Positions 31,961 to 43,700 are shown, numbered from the stretch's first letter. The stretch is DNA of 64,000 bases from Limnephilus marmoratus (GCA_917880885.1 OU862934.1:29062734-29126733), one strand, 5' to 3'. Notes: generated by a model not told the origin, from the sequence alone. Translations and numbers: made by a program.

Positions 31961-32677
31961 TTAGTTGGAGTTTTTTGGCAAAACATTGACGATTTTAGGT
32001 AGGTTATTTATATATTTTATTGTTAAATTTGATTCACCATTTTTTTTTCTAGACTCCAACTCGTCCCGAAGCATCATCAGGTGTTTTCTTTGTTGAATGG
32101 TCTGATCATTTCTGGCTTTGATACCATCTTTTAATTTTTTGTTATTGATCAAGATTGTCCTAACAAAATGCTCCTCTTTGAATTCTAACTTGATTGGTCT
32201 ACATTTATTCGTGACTTTCTTCGTTCCCAACCTATATATTTTAATATCATGAGCATTAAAGGAACAATCAATGTTTTTCAGGGCCGTGGTAACTTTATTC
32301 GCGTCATCGGAAATATTTATTGAGGTTAGATCAGACGTGCTCTCAGGAACATTGAAAAGAATAACATTTTTTGCACGGAGCTTTCTCTCTTCAATTTCCG
32401 TCAATACGTCACAAATATTTGATGAAGGATTTGTGGGGTTAGCATCTGTTGACTGAGTGACTGCTACACTTTTTAAGGCTGATAATTCGCCTTCAAGTAT
32501 TCCCATACGTACAGCCATCAATCCTGTAGTTCCCAGCAGTTCCGTTGTTATAGGTGTTATTTTACCCATCTGCTCCTTCGTAAACTTGTTACCGGGGTCA
32601 TTAATAATTTTGATTAGTGAACTTAGCAGATCTTTAGTTTTGGTCATATAGTTTAGCGAGTTTTCATTTAAATCCAT
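31961..32677 (-). CDS. LINE ORF1 protein, RNA-binding
   Basis: 238 codons, ATG at 32677. The N-terminal 90 residues are polar with a weak heptad pattern. ERKLRAKNVILFNVPES near residue 95 is the start of the RRM-like domain common to L1- and CR1-type ORF1 proteins, followed by IYRLG and IKLEFKEEHFVRTIL. The C-terminal part is lysine and asparagine rich. It is expected to bind the element RNA and chaperone it to the target; this is family knowledge. The ORF is intact. It ends VLPKNSN, and ORF2 begins overlapping in a different frame. Confidence 0.75.
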   Translation of the reverse strand: MDLNENSLNYMTKTKDLLSSLIKIINDPGNKFTKEQMGKITPITTELLGTTGLMAVRMGILEGELSALKSVAVTQSTDANPTNPSSNICDVLTEIEERKLRAKNVILFNVPESTSDLTSINISDDANKVTTALKNIDCSFNAHDIKIYRLGTKKVTNKCRPIKLEFKEEHFVRTILINNKKLKDGIKARNDQTIQQRKHLMMLRDELESRKKNGESNLTIKYINNLPKIVNVLPKNSN

Positions 32678-33086
32678 GTTTGAGTAGGTTTTGAAGATGT
32701 TTAATTTATTATTCCAGGATATACAAAATAGCGCCTATTTCCCGCAACCAGTTGAGCACCTTTCAAAAATAAGACATTTTGAGCCAATAGTGAGTGAAAT
32801 GACGACACTTTCGACCAATTGCGATAATGCTGACAAACTTATTTATGCGCCTGCGCGATTGATGTGTTTACGATTTCTAAAGTGTGTTTTTAATATTTTT
32901 AAATCACAGCACTGCACAGCACACAGTATATTTCAGAAATCTAACTGACTCAACACTGGAAACACCAAATGATTTCAATTATTTCAAACTTTATTTTGTG
33001 TTTACACGCAAATTCTTGTTGTTTCGGCAATTTTAATGTGGAGCGTATTTCACTGTTTGTATACTCTACGGCGGTAGGGTCTTTAA

Positions 33087-33415
33087 GGGACCCGTGTTCG
33101 TGTACATATGTTAGGCGCATGTTTGGCGTGTTTCTTGACTATGCACCGGTGCCGAGGGATCAATGACGCTAGTTCCTCGGAGCATCTTTCATTAAAATAC
33201 CGTTAGAACAGACAGCATTCCCACCTGACGCCTGTGCTCTGATGATTGCAATTCGTTTGTTAAGATAGGAGAATCTATCAAAAAAACCGCCCGTTTCTGC
33301 ACAGAGTCGAGGGTTTTACAGATATTTTGGGGCTCCAAACCAGAGGTGGCTGTCAAATTCAACCGTGGGGCGCACTTGCAATTTTTACAAGGATTAGCAG
33401 TTATATACTATTAAA
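33087..33415 (-). pseudogene. LINE-A, right half of a split copy
   Basis: Reverse complement of the YRYYNG region and the segment upstream of it (GGCGTGTTTCTTGACTATGC, then TTCCTCGGAGCATC, then CCAGAGGTGGCTGTCAAATT). Stops and indels are present. An 18-nt deletion next to the CR1 junction is apparent relative to the 14.8-kb copy. Confidence 0.65.
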
Positions 33416-33490
33416 CCTACCCCAATTGAGGATGCCATAGTCTCACTGGTTTCAGACGGTTGGGATCAGTTAGGACTATTTTTGATTCTC
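33416..33490 (+). mobile_element. SINE-S 3' scrap
   Basis: CCCCAATTGAGGATGCCATA, then GTCTCACTGGTTTCAGACGG and CAGTTAGGACT match the SINE-S 3' part. A G-rich patch follows at 33570-33612. Confidence 0.55.
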
Positions 33491-33775
33491 TCATAAAACA
33501 AAAGATAGTAAAAAAATGTAAGTTGTTCACATGGTTACATTTTATGTTTGGAGACCACTGGTGTAGGATGGCAGGGAGGTCGGAAGTGGGGGTGGGGGCG
33601 GGGGCGGTGTAAAGTAAGGGCCTGATGAAAGACGGCGATCAATCCGGGGGATAAACCCTTTACAAACCTTCGCCAGAGATTTATTTTGGGAGGATGTTCC
33701 GGTTTTGGGAAATAGGAAACAAATGTTTGAAATTTTTAAAAACAAAAACTGAAGAATTTACCTACTTAACTCATT

Positions 33776-33960
33776 AACTAACTAACCATCACGCCGTTTC
33801 GGTAGGCAGAGAGAACGGACCGCCAAACAATTCGGTCTTGGCACACACTCCTTGCCTCGTTCACATTCATACATCGTCTCATACATGCTCTTGACATGGC
33901 CCGATTCAAGCATCTGATTCACTTCCTCTACCATTCACATTTGCGTCACATATTCTCCTT
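33776..33960 (-). pseudogene. RTE-like LINE extreme C-terminus
   Basis: The minus frame reads MNVNEARSVCQDRIVWRSVL then SAYRNGVMVS and a stop. The pattern of a basic helix, C-x-D-R-x-x-W-R and S-A-Y is the last segment of RTE-group proteins. Upstream codons on the same strand contain stops. Confidence 0.6.
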
Positions 33961-34019
33961 ACACTTTGTTCATTTGTCCTATATGCTCAAACCATCTGAT
34001 GGTTCCTTTCATAATCTTA

Positions 34020-34149
34020 ATCATTACGCTTACATAATAAACGTTGAATTTGGCAGCCACCTCTGGTATGGAGCTCCTAAATACCTTTTAAAATACCCTC
34101 CCCTCCGTGCAAAAACGGGCGGTCGGTTTGATAGATTCTCCAATCTTAA
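34020..34149 (+). pseudogene. LINE-A, left half of the nested copy
   Basis: Encodes VEFGSHLWYGAPKYLLKYPP-like sequence and ends at GATTCTCCAATCTTAA. The uninterrupted 15.0-kb copy continues CATCTTAACAGACGG; here TTAA (34146-34149) is followed by a MITE end, and the LINE resumes after TTAA at 48332-48335. The right half is annotated at 48336-48738. Confidence 0.75.
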
Positions 34150-34385
34150 GGGCCCGCAACCCGGATTTGTACCGATTTATTACATGTTTTCCTTAAACAC
34201 GGTAAGTTTTAAAGCTCTTAAAAAAAATATGTTATTCTTGAAGATAATATCTAGACATTGCCCGCGCCGAAACGCAAATTATATAAAATTCCCCCGATAA
34301 AAAATCGCAAAGTATGCTCCAAAAATTATTATTAACACGTTTGTTTCAGTTATTTTACAAGTTATATGTATGAAAAAATTCACTG
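34150..34385 (+). mobile_element. TTAA-flanked MITE, left half
   Basis: Begins GGGCCCGCAACCCGG directly after TTAA and matches the 8.45-8.86 kb MITE in inverse orientation from ATTTGTACCGATTT onwards. It is interrupted at 34386 by the BEL element. With the right half (48154-48331) it makes a 414-bp element. Confidence 0.75.
34381..34385 (+). repeat. BEL target-site duplication, left
   Basis: CACTG immediately before the LTR start TGTACC, repeated at 48149-48153 after the other LTR. The paralogous MITE at 8.6 kb reads TTCACAGTGTATC (reverse complement) with a single copy, which supports a 5-bp duplication. Confidence 0.85.
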
Positions 34386-35980
34386 TGTACCAGACGTATC
34401 AAGCCTGTACAAGACTGTAAAAAAAGGGTACCGGTTTCAGTACACGACCAGGATGAAATGATTGAAATAATAATACTGACCTCCCGTGCACCCAGTGCCT
34501 GATGCGTGAAGGACACTGGATGTGCTTAATCCTCTGCCTGATCCTGGCGCCTGGCGGTTGCCAAAGTAGGGCCGGCTCTTCTGGAGGAGTGTTGGCACCA
34601 GGACTGAAGACAGGCAGAGGTCGGCGGGGGAGGCAGCTGAGTGATAATAAATTTCCCAGTAGGAATAATAACACGAGTTGACTGTAGAGAAGAACTAACT
34701 TTATTTAGAAAATACGCGCCCTTTTATACCCTAATCTGGGCAAAAAGGTGATCACATGGTACATTTATGGGGTGGGGGGTTGGACCTCGCCCGTAAGTAT
34801 AAATACGCCGACTTTCTTGTCGCACTTCATTTTGCTTGTGTCGCTCAAGAAAGTGGTCGATTAAAATCATTATTTAATAATAATTCTATAGGTTATAACA
34901 TAGTTTTTATAAAGTATTTCTTAATTCTAACATGTATGTACGGGTATTCTTTACCCGTAGATTTTTAGTTTAATGAATTTAGGAACAATTTTGGAAATGT
35001 TTACCATTTGTTGGTAGGTATTTGAGTTTAATTTAAGTTTGCAAAGTGATGTGAAGAAGTTAGTATTTTCCCCAGGTTCCTCGTAAGACTGGCTACCGAA
35101 ACCGGTTTGTCTCGTCGTCTTACGAGGTTCCTGGATTTTTAAAATGGAAAAATACTGTTTTTTGATCGGAAATTTTCTAAGTACAAAATTTGTGCGCAAA
35201 AGCATATAGCGTTGGCAGTTTAAGAGTCACAAGGTTGATTTATGGCTCTATGGATGCCCCGTAGGACTCTGCACTGAAACGTCTTAGTTTCAGCGTCCTA
35301 CGGGGTGTTTAAACGAAGTTATATTAAAATATGGTGTATTTTTGACCAATATGACGGCCCTTAATAGGGACGCCCAAACTGGTTTTTTGGCTTTGTAGCC
35401 GGAGAAATAGCCCTGAAGGCGAAAAAATAATAAGTTTAGGATGTCTCCTGGTGGCAACTTGGTAACCAAGTTTTTACTTGTGTCACCAGGGCATCTGTGT
35501 ATTAAGAAAAAGACATTTAAAATTGAAAAAATGTGTTTTGAAAAAGATCGTTGCTGGCGGCACGGTATTATTGAACTTAGTGGCCAGGACGAAAAAAGGC
35601 CCTAAAAAGGGCCATAATTAAAAATAGAGAGCAGCCCGCTTGGCGGAGCTGCCGCCTCCTGCAGTGCCATAACAGCAGAGCGGCAAAGGAGGGAAGGCAA
35701 ATGGCCCTTCTTAGGGCTTCAGCCTAAGGCTGGAAATTAAGGCCCTCAAAGGGGTCTTAATTAAAAATAAAAGGAGGCTAGTCAGCCTGGTTGCCTTTGG
35801 AGGCGTAAATAAGCATAAATAAGGTATTAATTGTTAAATTATTAAAATTATAGGATTCTAGAATGTCTCCCGGTGCAAACTTGGCACACAAGCTTTATTT
35901 GGTTGCACCGGGGCATTGTACATAAGTAAAACATATAAAATTAAAATTAATAAATGAGGGAGAGCAACACGTCGGTTACA
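34386..35980 (-). repeat. 3' LTR
   Basis: On the element strand it starts TGTAACCGACG and ends GGTACA, so TG..CA. The length equals that of the 5' LTR. It contains four nested hairpins: 35072-35134 (18-nt arms with a two-base internal mismatch), 35257-35305 (11-bp perfect outer stem, 7-bp inner stem), 35447-35490, and 35868-35911 (10-bp stem). The last two also share flanking GATGTCTCC/AATGTCTCC sequence and look like a duplicated module. Smaller GGCCC/GGGCC hairpins lie at 35590-35770. Confidence 0.92.
34700..34705 (-). terminator. LTR polyadenylation signal
   Basis: AATAAA on the element strand, 14 nt after the TATAAAAG box; in the 3' LTR it would direct 3'-end formation. The identical motif in the 5' LTR is at 46868-46873. 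Confidence 0.55.
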
Positions 35981-35989
35981 CTCCCCCCG
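35981..35989 (-). promoter_or_regulatory. Polypurine tract
   Basis: CGGGGGGAG on the element strand directly before the 3' LTR; this is the usual RNase H-resistant primer for plus-strand synthesis. Confidence 0.75.
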
Positions 35990-36004
35990 TGTAGCTATGC
36001 TGCA

Positions 36005-36507
36005 CTAGTCTTCACGACGTGTTGAAGGTCGGTCAGTAGGGGTCGCATCAGTAGGCGGGGCCGGCAGGATCACAGCAAGCTTCACGGCAGGTCGAACGTA
36101 GACTCCGGTGCTCGTCTGGATGCGGGCGGTCCTCACCTCGCCGTCTGCAGCAGGGGTAGCGTCCAGGACTCGGCCGCAAGGCCAGCTGTTGCGGGGCATC
36201 GCGGGGTCCATGATGACCACCAGGTCGCCCTTCTTAATTGGGTTGACGGGGTGGTGCCACTTCTGTCGGGTGGCCAAGGTGGGGAGGTATTCGCGGAGCC
36301 AACGCCTCCAGAACATGTCAGCTAGCTGCTGACTGATGCGCCACTGGCGGCGGAGGCATACCTCCTCCTCCTGTTTGTCGTACAGCGAGAGCTGGGGCCG
36401 GTTGCCTGCTGCTCCCAGCAGAAAGTGGTTGGGAGTGAGGGGCTCCTCGTCTCTCGGGTCTACGGAGATGTGCGTGAGAGGACGGTTGTTGACGGTCCAC
36501 TCAGCTT
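36005..36507 (-). pseudogene. BEL pol C-terminus (DUF5641-like), separated part
   Basis: The frame begins at the duplicated LINE target and reads RPLTHISVDPRDEEPLTPNH, then FWRRWLREYLPTL, GDLVVIMDPAMPRNSWPCGR and a GVYVRPAVKLAVIL ending before TAG at 36005. This is the DUF5641-type tail that follows the integrase core in BEL/Pao polyproteins. It is in phase with the main pol frame once the LINE and one 14-bp copy are subtracted, so no other damage occurred at the junction. Confidence 0.85.
36494..36507 (+). repeat. 14-bp target duplication of the R1-clade insertion, left
   Basis: GGTCCACTCAGCTT, repeated at 40789-40802. Flanking bases differ on both sides, so the length is exactly 14 bp. Confidence 0.9.
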
Positions 36508-39372
36508 GTATGTATTAGACTTGGCGATACTGAGATCTTTTTGATCTCAGTTTACTTTAAATTTGGGAACCCGGTGGGACCCCACATCCTGAGTCTGACG
36601 CGCGCGCTCAACGCGCTTAAAGGCCGTAACATAGTTATCGGAGGTGACTTTAATGCACGCTCACCATTATGGTTTGACACTAGCAATTGTAGGACGGAAC
36701 GATCAGACGCCGTGGAGGACCTGATTGCTGCGCAAGGTCTCAGTATCATGAATGAACAGAGTTCTTTTTTTACGTTTTCGAACATACATGGTGAGAGCAA
36801 CATTGATCTAACTCTTTGCTCTGGATCAGTTGCGACCAGGATTTCAAAGTGGACAGTCCATGAGTGCGAGATTAATTCGGATCATAGGTTAATTACTTTT
36901 ACGGTTGGTGTCAAAAAAACTGAAGCTCCAAGATCCTCCTGGTATTTCAACACCACTAGGGCGAATTGGGATAACTTTGGGGAAGCGCTACGAGATACGC
37001 TAAGGGATTTTCACCACGTAGCAGCTACTGATCCGGATAATTTGGGGAACTTTTTTAATAAGGCGGTTGTATCGGCTGCCAACTCGTCTTTGGGAAGATC
37101 AAACCCGAAGACTAGTATCAGGACACCGTGGTGGTCACCTGAGCTGACTTCGCTGAAGGGGGCCTATAAGAGGGCCTACAGGGCGCTGGGGCTGTCCAGG
37201 AGTGGCAACTGTACGGAGGAGGAGACGGTTGCACTTCAGGCGAGCCTCAAGTCTGCCAGGTCGGCCTTCAAACGGGCCGTTCTCCTGGCGAAACGAGCTG
37301 CTTGGCATAATTGGGTTAAAGACGTGGGTAACGCCAACCCGTGGGAAATCCACAGCGCGATTGCAAAATCCGGTAAAGGCTCTGACCGGTACTTGTCAAC
37401 AGTAATTGGGATAACAGATGGGAGGAACGCTGAGACAGTGGATGTGGCCTCCACTCTCGAAACACTCTTGGGTGAGTTAGTTCCTGTAGATTCAGTAATT
37501 GGGGAAAGTGACCACCATAAACAGATAAGAAATCTGTCACGGCTGCCACCTAGAAACCTTGCCCAAGAGGATAACTTCACTAGAGTCACTAAGGCAGAAA
37601 TTGAGGTGATAATTAAGGGTTTGGGTCCTAAGAAGGCACCAGGGCATGACAGGCTCAACGGCGTGATTGCGAAGCAAGTCTGGGTCCACGCCAAGGAGGA
37701 GCTCTTCCAGGTGATGGACACGTGCTTGAGGAGGGGAGTTTTCCCCTCTGAGTGGAAGCGTGGCGTGCTCCGGATTATACCAAAGGGGAACGGAAAACCA
37801 CTAACGGACATCAAGGCCTACCGGCCGATTACCCTCCTTCCCGTTTTAGGCAAGATCCTTGAAAAATTGATTAGGCAGCGACTCCGACAAACCCTGTCTC
37901 CGGCCAGTGACCTGCAGTTCGGCTTCGTCCCCGGTAGATCCACGGTGCACGCCCTGTCGTATGCGCTTGAATGGGTGAAGGCTTGCCCAAAGAGGTATGT
38001 AGTTGCAATCTTCCTCGATATCACTGGTGCCTTCGATCATGCGTGGTGGGCAATGATACGTACAAAGGTGAAAAACAGGCGGTGTTCAAACTTATTGTTC
38101 CAAGCCATCGATGACTACCTTTCTGATCGTACCATTACGATCAGTTTCGGTGAGTTTTGTATCCAGAGGGAAGCAGACATGGGATGCCCGCAGGGCTCCA
38201 TCCTTGGACCTGACCTGTGGAACATCTCCTTTGATGACTCCTCCAGGTTACCCTTGCCTGAAGGATGTATCGCTGTCGACTACGCTGATGATAAGTTGTA
38301 TCTGGTCGCTGGGGACAGTAGAAAAGAAGTGGAGAACAAAGGCAGTGAAGGTTTGCAGATGTTCCTAGACTGGGGTGAAAGAAATAAGATGACCTTCGCT
38401 CCCCACAAGACCAAGGGCCTCCTGATGAAGGGCTTTCTCAGTAGAGAAAGAAATCCTACCATCAGAATGGGAGATTCTCACATCCGCTTTTTTGAAACAG
38501 TGAAATACTTAGGCGTCACTCTAGATCGATCGTCCTCTTTTCTGGCTCACGTCAAAGAAGTATCCAGCAAAGCTCAGGCTCTCTTCTTGAAGCTGAGGAG
38601 ACTCTCCACAGCTAAGTGGGGATTGCGTAATCCGGCTCTGCGAACGCTATATAGGTGCGTATATGTGGCGCAAGTCTCGTATGCCGCCTCTGTGTGGGAG
38701 CACCGCCTGGAAAATTCTCTGATACTCTTAGCTCTCAAGCGAGGCCAACGAACCCCCTTGCTGGCACTCTCTGGTGCGTATAGAACCGTTGCTTCGGACG
38801 CTTTACCCGTTTTGGCTGGCATTTTGCCTATCGATCTGGAAATCAGGGAAGTGCTTACTAAGCAGAAATTAACCAGAGGAACCCCGGCCACTCACCTAGG
38901 CGTTGTTCTGACACCGGGAGGGCCGGGGACTCTCCCTGGGCTGCTACGTCAAATGAGGGATCTGTCGCTCCAAGAGTGGCAGGTCCGTTGGGATAGATCG
39001 AATTTGGGAAGATGGACCTTCTCCTTCTTCCCATCAGTTAAAATCAGAATGGAAGGGGCTTATCTCAGACTGGATCACCACATTACCCAGCTTCTGTCCG
39101 GGCATGGGGAATTCAGGGGGAGACTTCACACCCTCTCCCTGTCCCCCCACCCCAACTGCGCATGCGGATCAACCAACCAGTCGGCCGAGCACATTCTGTG
39201 GCACTGCGAGATCTTGACGGACGCTAGAGAGGAAATGCTCGATGGTTTGGACGTACCTATCAGACCAGTGTGGAACACTGATCTGGTTTCGAACAAGACG
39301 AACTTCGAGTGCTTGAGGAATTTTACAAGGATCTGGGTTGAGAGATGGCCTGAGCTTAGAGTCGCGGATTAG
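36508..39372 (+). pseudogene. R1-clade ORF2: partial endonuclease, reverse transcriptase, zinc knuckle
   Basis: The frame is open from the insertion border, with no natural start, to TAG at 39370. Residues are counted from 36541. VIGGDFNARSPLWFD and SDHRLITF (to about residue 125) are the second half of the APE-type endonuclease. KAYRPITLLPVLGKIL (about 425), FLDITGAFDHAWW (about 490), GCPQGSILGP (about 547) and the catalytic YADD (about 582) are reverse transcriptase motifs 3 to 5. CACGSTNQSAEHILWHC near 872 is the C-terminal CCHC zinc knuckle typical of R1-clade elements. There are no stops or frameshifts in 950 codons, so the copy is young. The missing endonuclease N-terminus makes it inactive. 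Confidence 0.88.
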
Positions 39373-39606
39373 TAGATTTGGCACCAGGTGTACTTGTTCC
39401 TGACCAACCATGGACTTTCTTTGCTTCTTACTCTCTTACCAATATTGCCCAGGATGTTCAGTTTTATATTTTATTTTACATTTTATGTTTATTATTTACA
39501 CCTTTACATTTTTATGTTTTTTTTTTTTTTTTTTTTGCTTTTACAGTATTTATACATATATATATATATATATGTATATGTATGTATAAATACTGTAAAA
39601 GCAAAA

Positions 39607-39678
<72 letters not shown>

Positions 39679-40788
39679 TTATTTATTCTTAAGTTTATTA
39701 TTTACACCTTTACATTTTTATGTTTTTATGCTTTTACATTTTTATGTTCATGGTCTACTGTTTACAGATGCCCTGCGTAATTTAACGCTCATGTCTATTT
39801 TACGTTTTTTCTTTTTTTTTCTAAATCGCCATTTTATTTTACATGTTTATGATTTTTAGTTTGGTTATATGGTGCATTCACATGCCCAGCGCTGACTTCC
39901 ACACGCTCTTGTTTATTTTTTTCTTTTTTTGCGATTTACTATGTTATCAATAAATTTTTCTTTTTAGTTATGTTTTTTTTTTGTGAGAACTGAACTCAGT
40001 TGCTCGTTTTGTGCCGTCCTTCTCCCCATATAAGGGGTTGGACCCTGGACCGTGTCCCCGCCTACGTACCATGGCCGGTCTTCTGGAACTGGTGGAGCTG
40101 CACCTGTCTGCCGCGCCACCCCCTGTGACATGAAGAGGCTGGGGAGAAGGCTGAACGACATCTGGAGGCTGTCCGTCCCGCCTCCGGCGATCCGACGCTT
40201 CTCTCCCTAGGGTCTTCTTCTATGATTTCCAATTACTCTCGTCTAGGCACCACCGGCTAGCTGGCTTACGGACGACGCTGCCGGTTGTCGGGAGGCCGGA
40301 CAATCAGCCTCCTTCACTGTCTCGGGGACCGCCGGTAGCCAGTTTGCGGTAACATCAGTTCTACTCTGTACAAATGTTATTTTACTTTTGTTGCTTTTTT
40401 TATGAACAGTACTCGGTGCCGCCCGCTGGATTGCGTATGGTCTTTCGCTGTCATGAGCTGATTACTCATGACGGCTGCTGTCTATTTTGTTCATTTTACT
40501 TTTTTATGTCGATGTTACTAACCACTTGTTTGACTGTCCACGAGGCTCACTGCTTTGGCGGTGACTACCTCCATGGGCTTTAGAATTGTAGAAATGACCA
40601 TTACAGTACAGTCCTGTAGGCGCGACCGCATACCGCCACCTAACACAGTATGAGGGGACATTGAAGGTCTAGATTCGTTACATTAAATGTAGAGCCGTTT
40701 ATTCAAAAAAATTAGATTCTTGTGAGAACTCCGAAGGGGCGACCATAAGTTGCCTATACCGGGGTGGGACAGTGGTGGGTACTTCAAT
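39373..40788 (+). other. R1-clade 3' untranslated region with palindrome and (TA)n
   Basis: 39529-39558 and 39581-39610 are 30-nt perfect inverted arms (TTTGCTTTTACAGTATTTAT and on) around a TA-rich loop, followed by about 60 bp of (TA)n. The block TTTATTATTTACACCTTTAC occurs on both sides (39487 and 39693), so the hairpin lies in a small duplication. 40020-40340 is GC-rich without a coding frame. The end 40650-40788 is the part shared with the other insertion. Confidence 0.75.
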
Positions 40789-43700
40789 GGTCCACTCAGC
40801 TTCAGCCAGTGCTGTCCTCAGGGTCTCTTCTTTGGAGGCCCTCTCCTTCAGTATGGCTTGCAGCGCGTGTTTGACTGACCGCACCAGGCGCTCCCATGCT
40901 CCCCCCATGTGAGGAGACATTGGCGGGATGAATTGCCAGTCGATCCCGTGCGATGTCAGATGATCCCTCATCCGGGCGTCATCTTTGAGCGAGTTCAGGG
41001 CGTCCCTTAACTCGTTGTCCGCTCCGTGGAAGTTGGTCCCGTTGTCCGAGAAGATTGTCTTTGGTTGACCTCGGCGTGCCGTCATGCGTTGGAGGGCCAT
41101 GATAGCAGAGTCGGCAGACAGGGAAGTTGCCAGCTCGAGGTGAATGGCGCGCGTGGACAGGCAGGTGAAGAGGGCTCCGTATCGCTTCTCCCTTCGTCTG
41201 CCGACAGTGATGTCCATGGGCCCGAAGTAGTCCAACCCGCAGTTTGTGAAAGCGGGGACATGGTGGGCGAGCCGTGATGGTGGCAAGGGTCCCATTAGTG
41301 GTGGGGCAGGCTTGCTTCTACGCATCTTGCAGGTGGGGCAGTGGTGAGTGATGCGACGTATGTTTGTCCGTAGTCGCAGCACGAAGTAGCTGCCTCGTAC
41401 CTCCGCCATTGTCCTCTCAGTGCTTGGGTGGTCCGCCTTCTGATGATGGTGGTTGACTAGGAGCCGTGTGTAGGCGTGGTCTCCATCTAAGATTATGGGC
41501 GTCCGCACATCTCGGGAGATTCTGCTGGTGGCTCGTATTCTGGTGTCCATTCGCAGCAGTCCATCGGGTCCCAGGAAGGGGTTCAGCGATCTGAGCCGGC
41601 TGTTGTTGGGTACGGGGGTTCCTTGGTGAAGAGCACTCAATTCACTGCTGAATGCGTCTTCTTGGGCTGCTTTCACCCACCGGAGTTCCGCTTCACGGGT
41701 CTCCTCGGGCCGCAGGTGTCCGTCCAATGGTTTGTGGGGTCCCGCACGGCATCGGCCTATGAAGCGGTGGACCCAGGCGGTGGCTCTGATGAGTCGGTGC
41801 CAAGAGGAGAAGCGGCTTATCTCTGGAAGCGCATCTGCCGTGGTTGAGGTGAGCCCGACATATTGGGCCTTCACTTCAAGGGTGTTGTCATCTGGCTGGG
41901 GAAGTCTGGACCTTTCGCGCGGCCATTCTGCCTCGGCCAGGGTGAGGAAGGCTGGGCCGCTGAACCAATGTCCCGCCGGTGATAGATCGGGAACCTTGAC
42001 GTCGCGGGTGCCGATGTCAGCAGGGTTTAGTTTGGTGGGGACCCATCTCCAGTCGTCAATGCGAGAGAGCTCATCGATCTCGCCAAGCCGGTTGGCCACA
42101 AAGGTGGAGTAGGTACGTGGGTCCGTACGAAGCCAGCACAGCACCGTCGTAGAGTCTGTCCAGAACACCGTTCGCGCAATGTTGCTGCGACACTCCTTTT
42201 TTAGGGTTGCTGCTAGTCTGGCGGCCATGAGCGCTGATTGGAGCTCAAGGCGGGGTATGGAGAGCGGCTTCAGGGGGGCCACCTTGCATTTACTGGCCAA
42301 GAAGGTTGCTGTAGTTTCTCCGTTGACTTCCTCCGTGTGGTAGGCGACCGCGCAACATGCTTGTTCAGACGCGTCGCAAAACAGATGGAGCGTGATGCTG
42401 CTGTGTTTGCTTCGTAGGCAGCGCCTAGGTATGGCGACTCCGCAGCTTTGGAGGAGTCCCAGCCAGTCCAGCCATCTCACGTTGTGCTCGGGTTTGATGG
42501 TGTCGTCCCATCCGATGCTCGACCTCCAGACATCTTGGAGCAGCATCTTGGATCTGACTGTGAGGCATGCCACAAACCCCACAGGATCAAAAATTTTCAT
42601 GACAATACTGAGCAGCTGACGTTTCGTAGGGCTGCTGACCAGTTCTGGCTCGGCGGTGTCCCTGAAGGCGTACAGGAAACAGTCAGTCACCGGGTCCCAT
42701 AGTAGGCCGAGGATTCGTTCGGTCTCTGCTTCTCCGCTGCTGATGCGTATGGCTGATCGGGCGCGGTCTTCAGGCGGGATGGTGGCCATCACCGCTGGAT
42801 TATTTGAGGCCCAGTTTGTGAGATGAAAACCTCCTGATGATAGGACTGTCGCCACGTCTTTCGCGAGGCTAGTGGCTTCACTGATGGAGTCCACCGCGTC
42901 CAAGTAGTCATCCATGTAAAATTTATGTTGGATGGCGTCTGCAGCAGTTGGGAAGCGCTCGGTATTTTCTAGGGCCACCCGGTTTCGCACGTACTGGGCA
43001 CTGCTTGGAGAACAGGTAGCGCCGAACATCATAGACGTCATCATATAGGTGCGAGGCTCTTGTTGAGGCGTCGGTCGCCACAGGAACAGTTGTGACAGCT
43101 GGTCCTCAGTCTTTATTTTGACTTGCAGGAACATCTCCTTTATGTCGGCGGCGAGAGCTATTTTTCCCTCTCGAAACCGGAGGATGTTCCCAAGTAGGGA
43201 AGTCAGCAGGTCGGGTCCCGTCAGCAGTTGATCGTTGAGGGAGGTTCCTCGGCAGCGGCTGGCAGCGTCAAACACGACGCGGATCTTCCCCGGCTTGTTG
43301 GGGTTCACCACGGCGAAGTGCGGCAAGTACCACTTGCGGGCGGAGTCTTTCGCCGCCTCTCGTGCTGTGAGTTCTCGCGCGTGGCCTTGTGATATTAGTC
43401 GGTTGATCTTGTCTCGATACGCCACTGCGAGGTCGTCCTCCTTCAGTAGTTTTCGTTCGAGGGACCACAGCCTCTTCAGCGCACATTGTCTGTTGTCGGG
43501 CAGCGTGATTTTGTCAGCCTTCCATAATAGGCCGGTCTCCCATCTGCCGGTAGTCATCTGCCGGGTGGTGTCCTCCATCAGCTGGTTGGCACGTACAACA
43601 TGTGCGGTTTCACGGGAGGCTGAAGTGATTCCCAGTGAATCTATGGCGAAGTTCGCACGAATAAGGTCGCTCAGCAGGTCATCCTTGTGGCTCTCAGCGT

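Larger units (their letters stand above)
28943..33086 (-). mobile_element. CR1/jockey-type LINE, nearly complete
   Basis: About 4.1 kb with 5' untranslated region, ORF1 (32677-31961), ORF2 (about 31935-29155), and a 3' untranslated region ending in the hairpin GCCCTGATGGGC (28962-28973) and an (AATA)n tail. This is the standard two-ORF layout of an autonomous LINE. The only coding defect I see is a 1-nt frameshift in the endonuclease. Fragments of the same or a close family lie at 3.5, 23.8 and 61.0 kb. Confidence 0.8.
36508..40788 (+). mobile_element. R1-clade LINE inserted in BEL pol
   Basis: 4,281 bp between 14-bp duplications, oriented opposite to BEL. The 5' end starts inside the endonuclease domain, so it is 5'-truncated; the 3' end has no poly(A). 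Its last 140 bp match the 15.99-16.50 kb insertion. A 14-bp duplication is what R1 makes in 28S rDNA, but here the target is a retrotransposon gene. Confidence 0.88.

Noticed and set aside
35085..35110. CCGAAACCGGT in the BEL LTR as a hammerhead
   Set aside because: GAAA and CCGG are present but there is no CTGANGA box, and no cleavage site in the right place; it is the loop of an inverted repeat.
36541..36543. TTG at 36541 as the true start of the R1-clade protein
   Set aside because: The frame is open upstream to the insertion border and begins in mid-endonuclease, so the element is 5'-truncated and has no native start.
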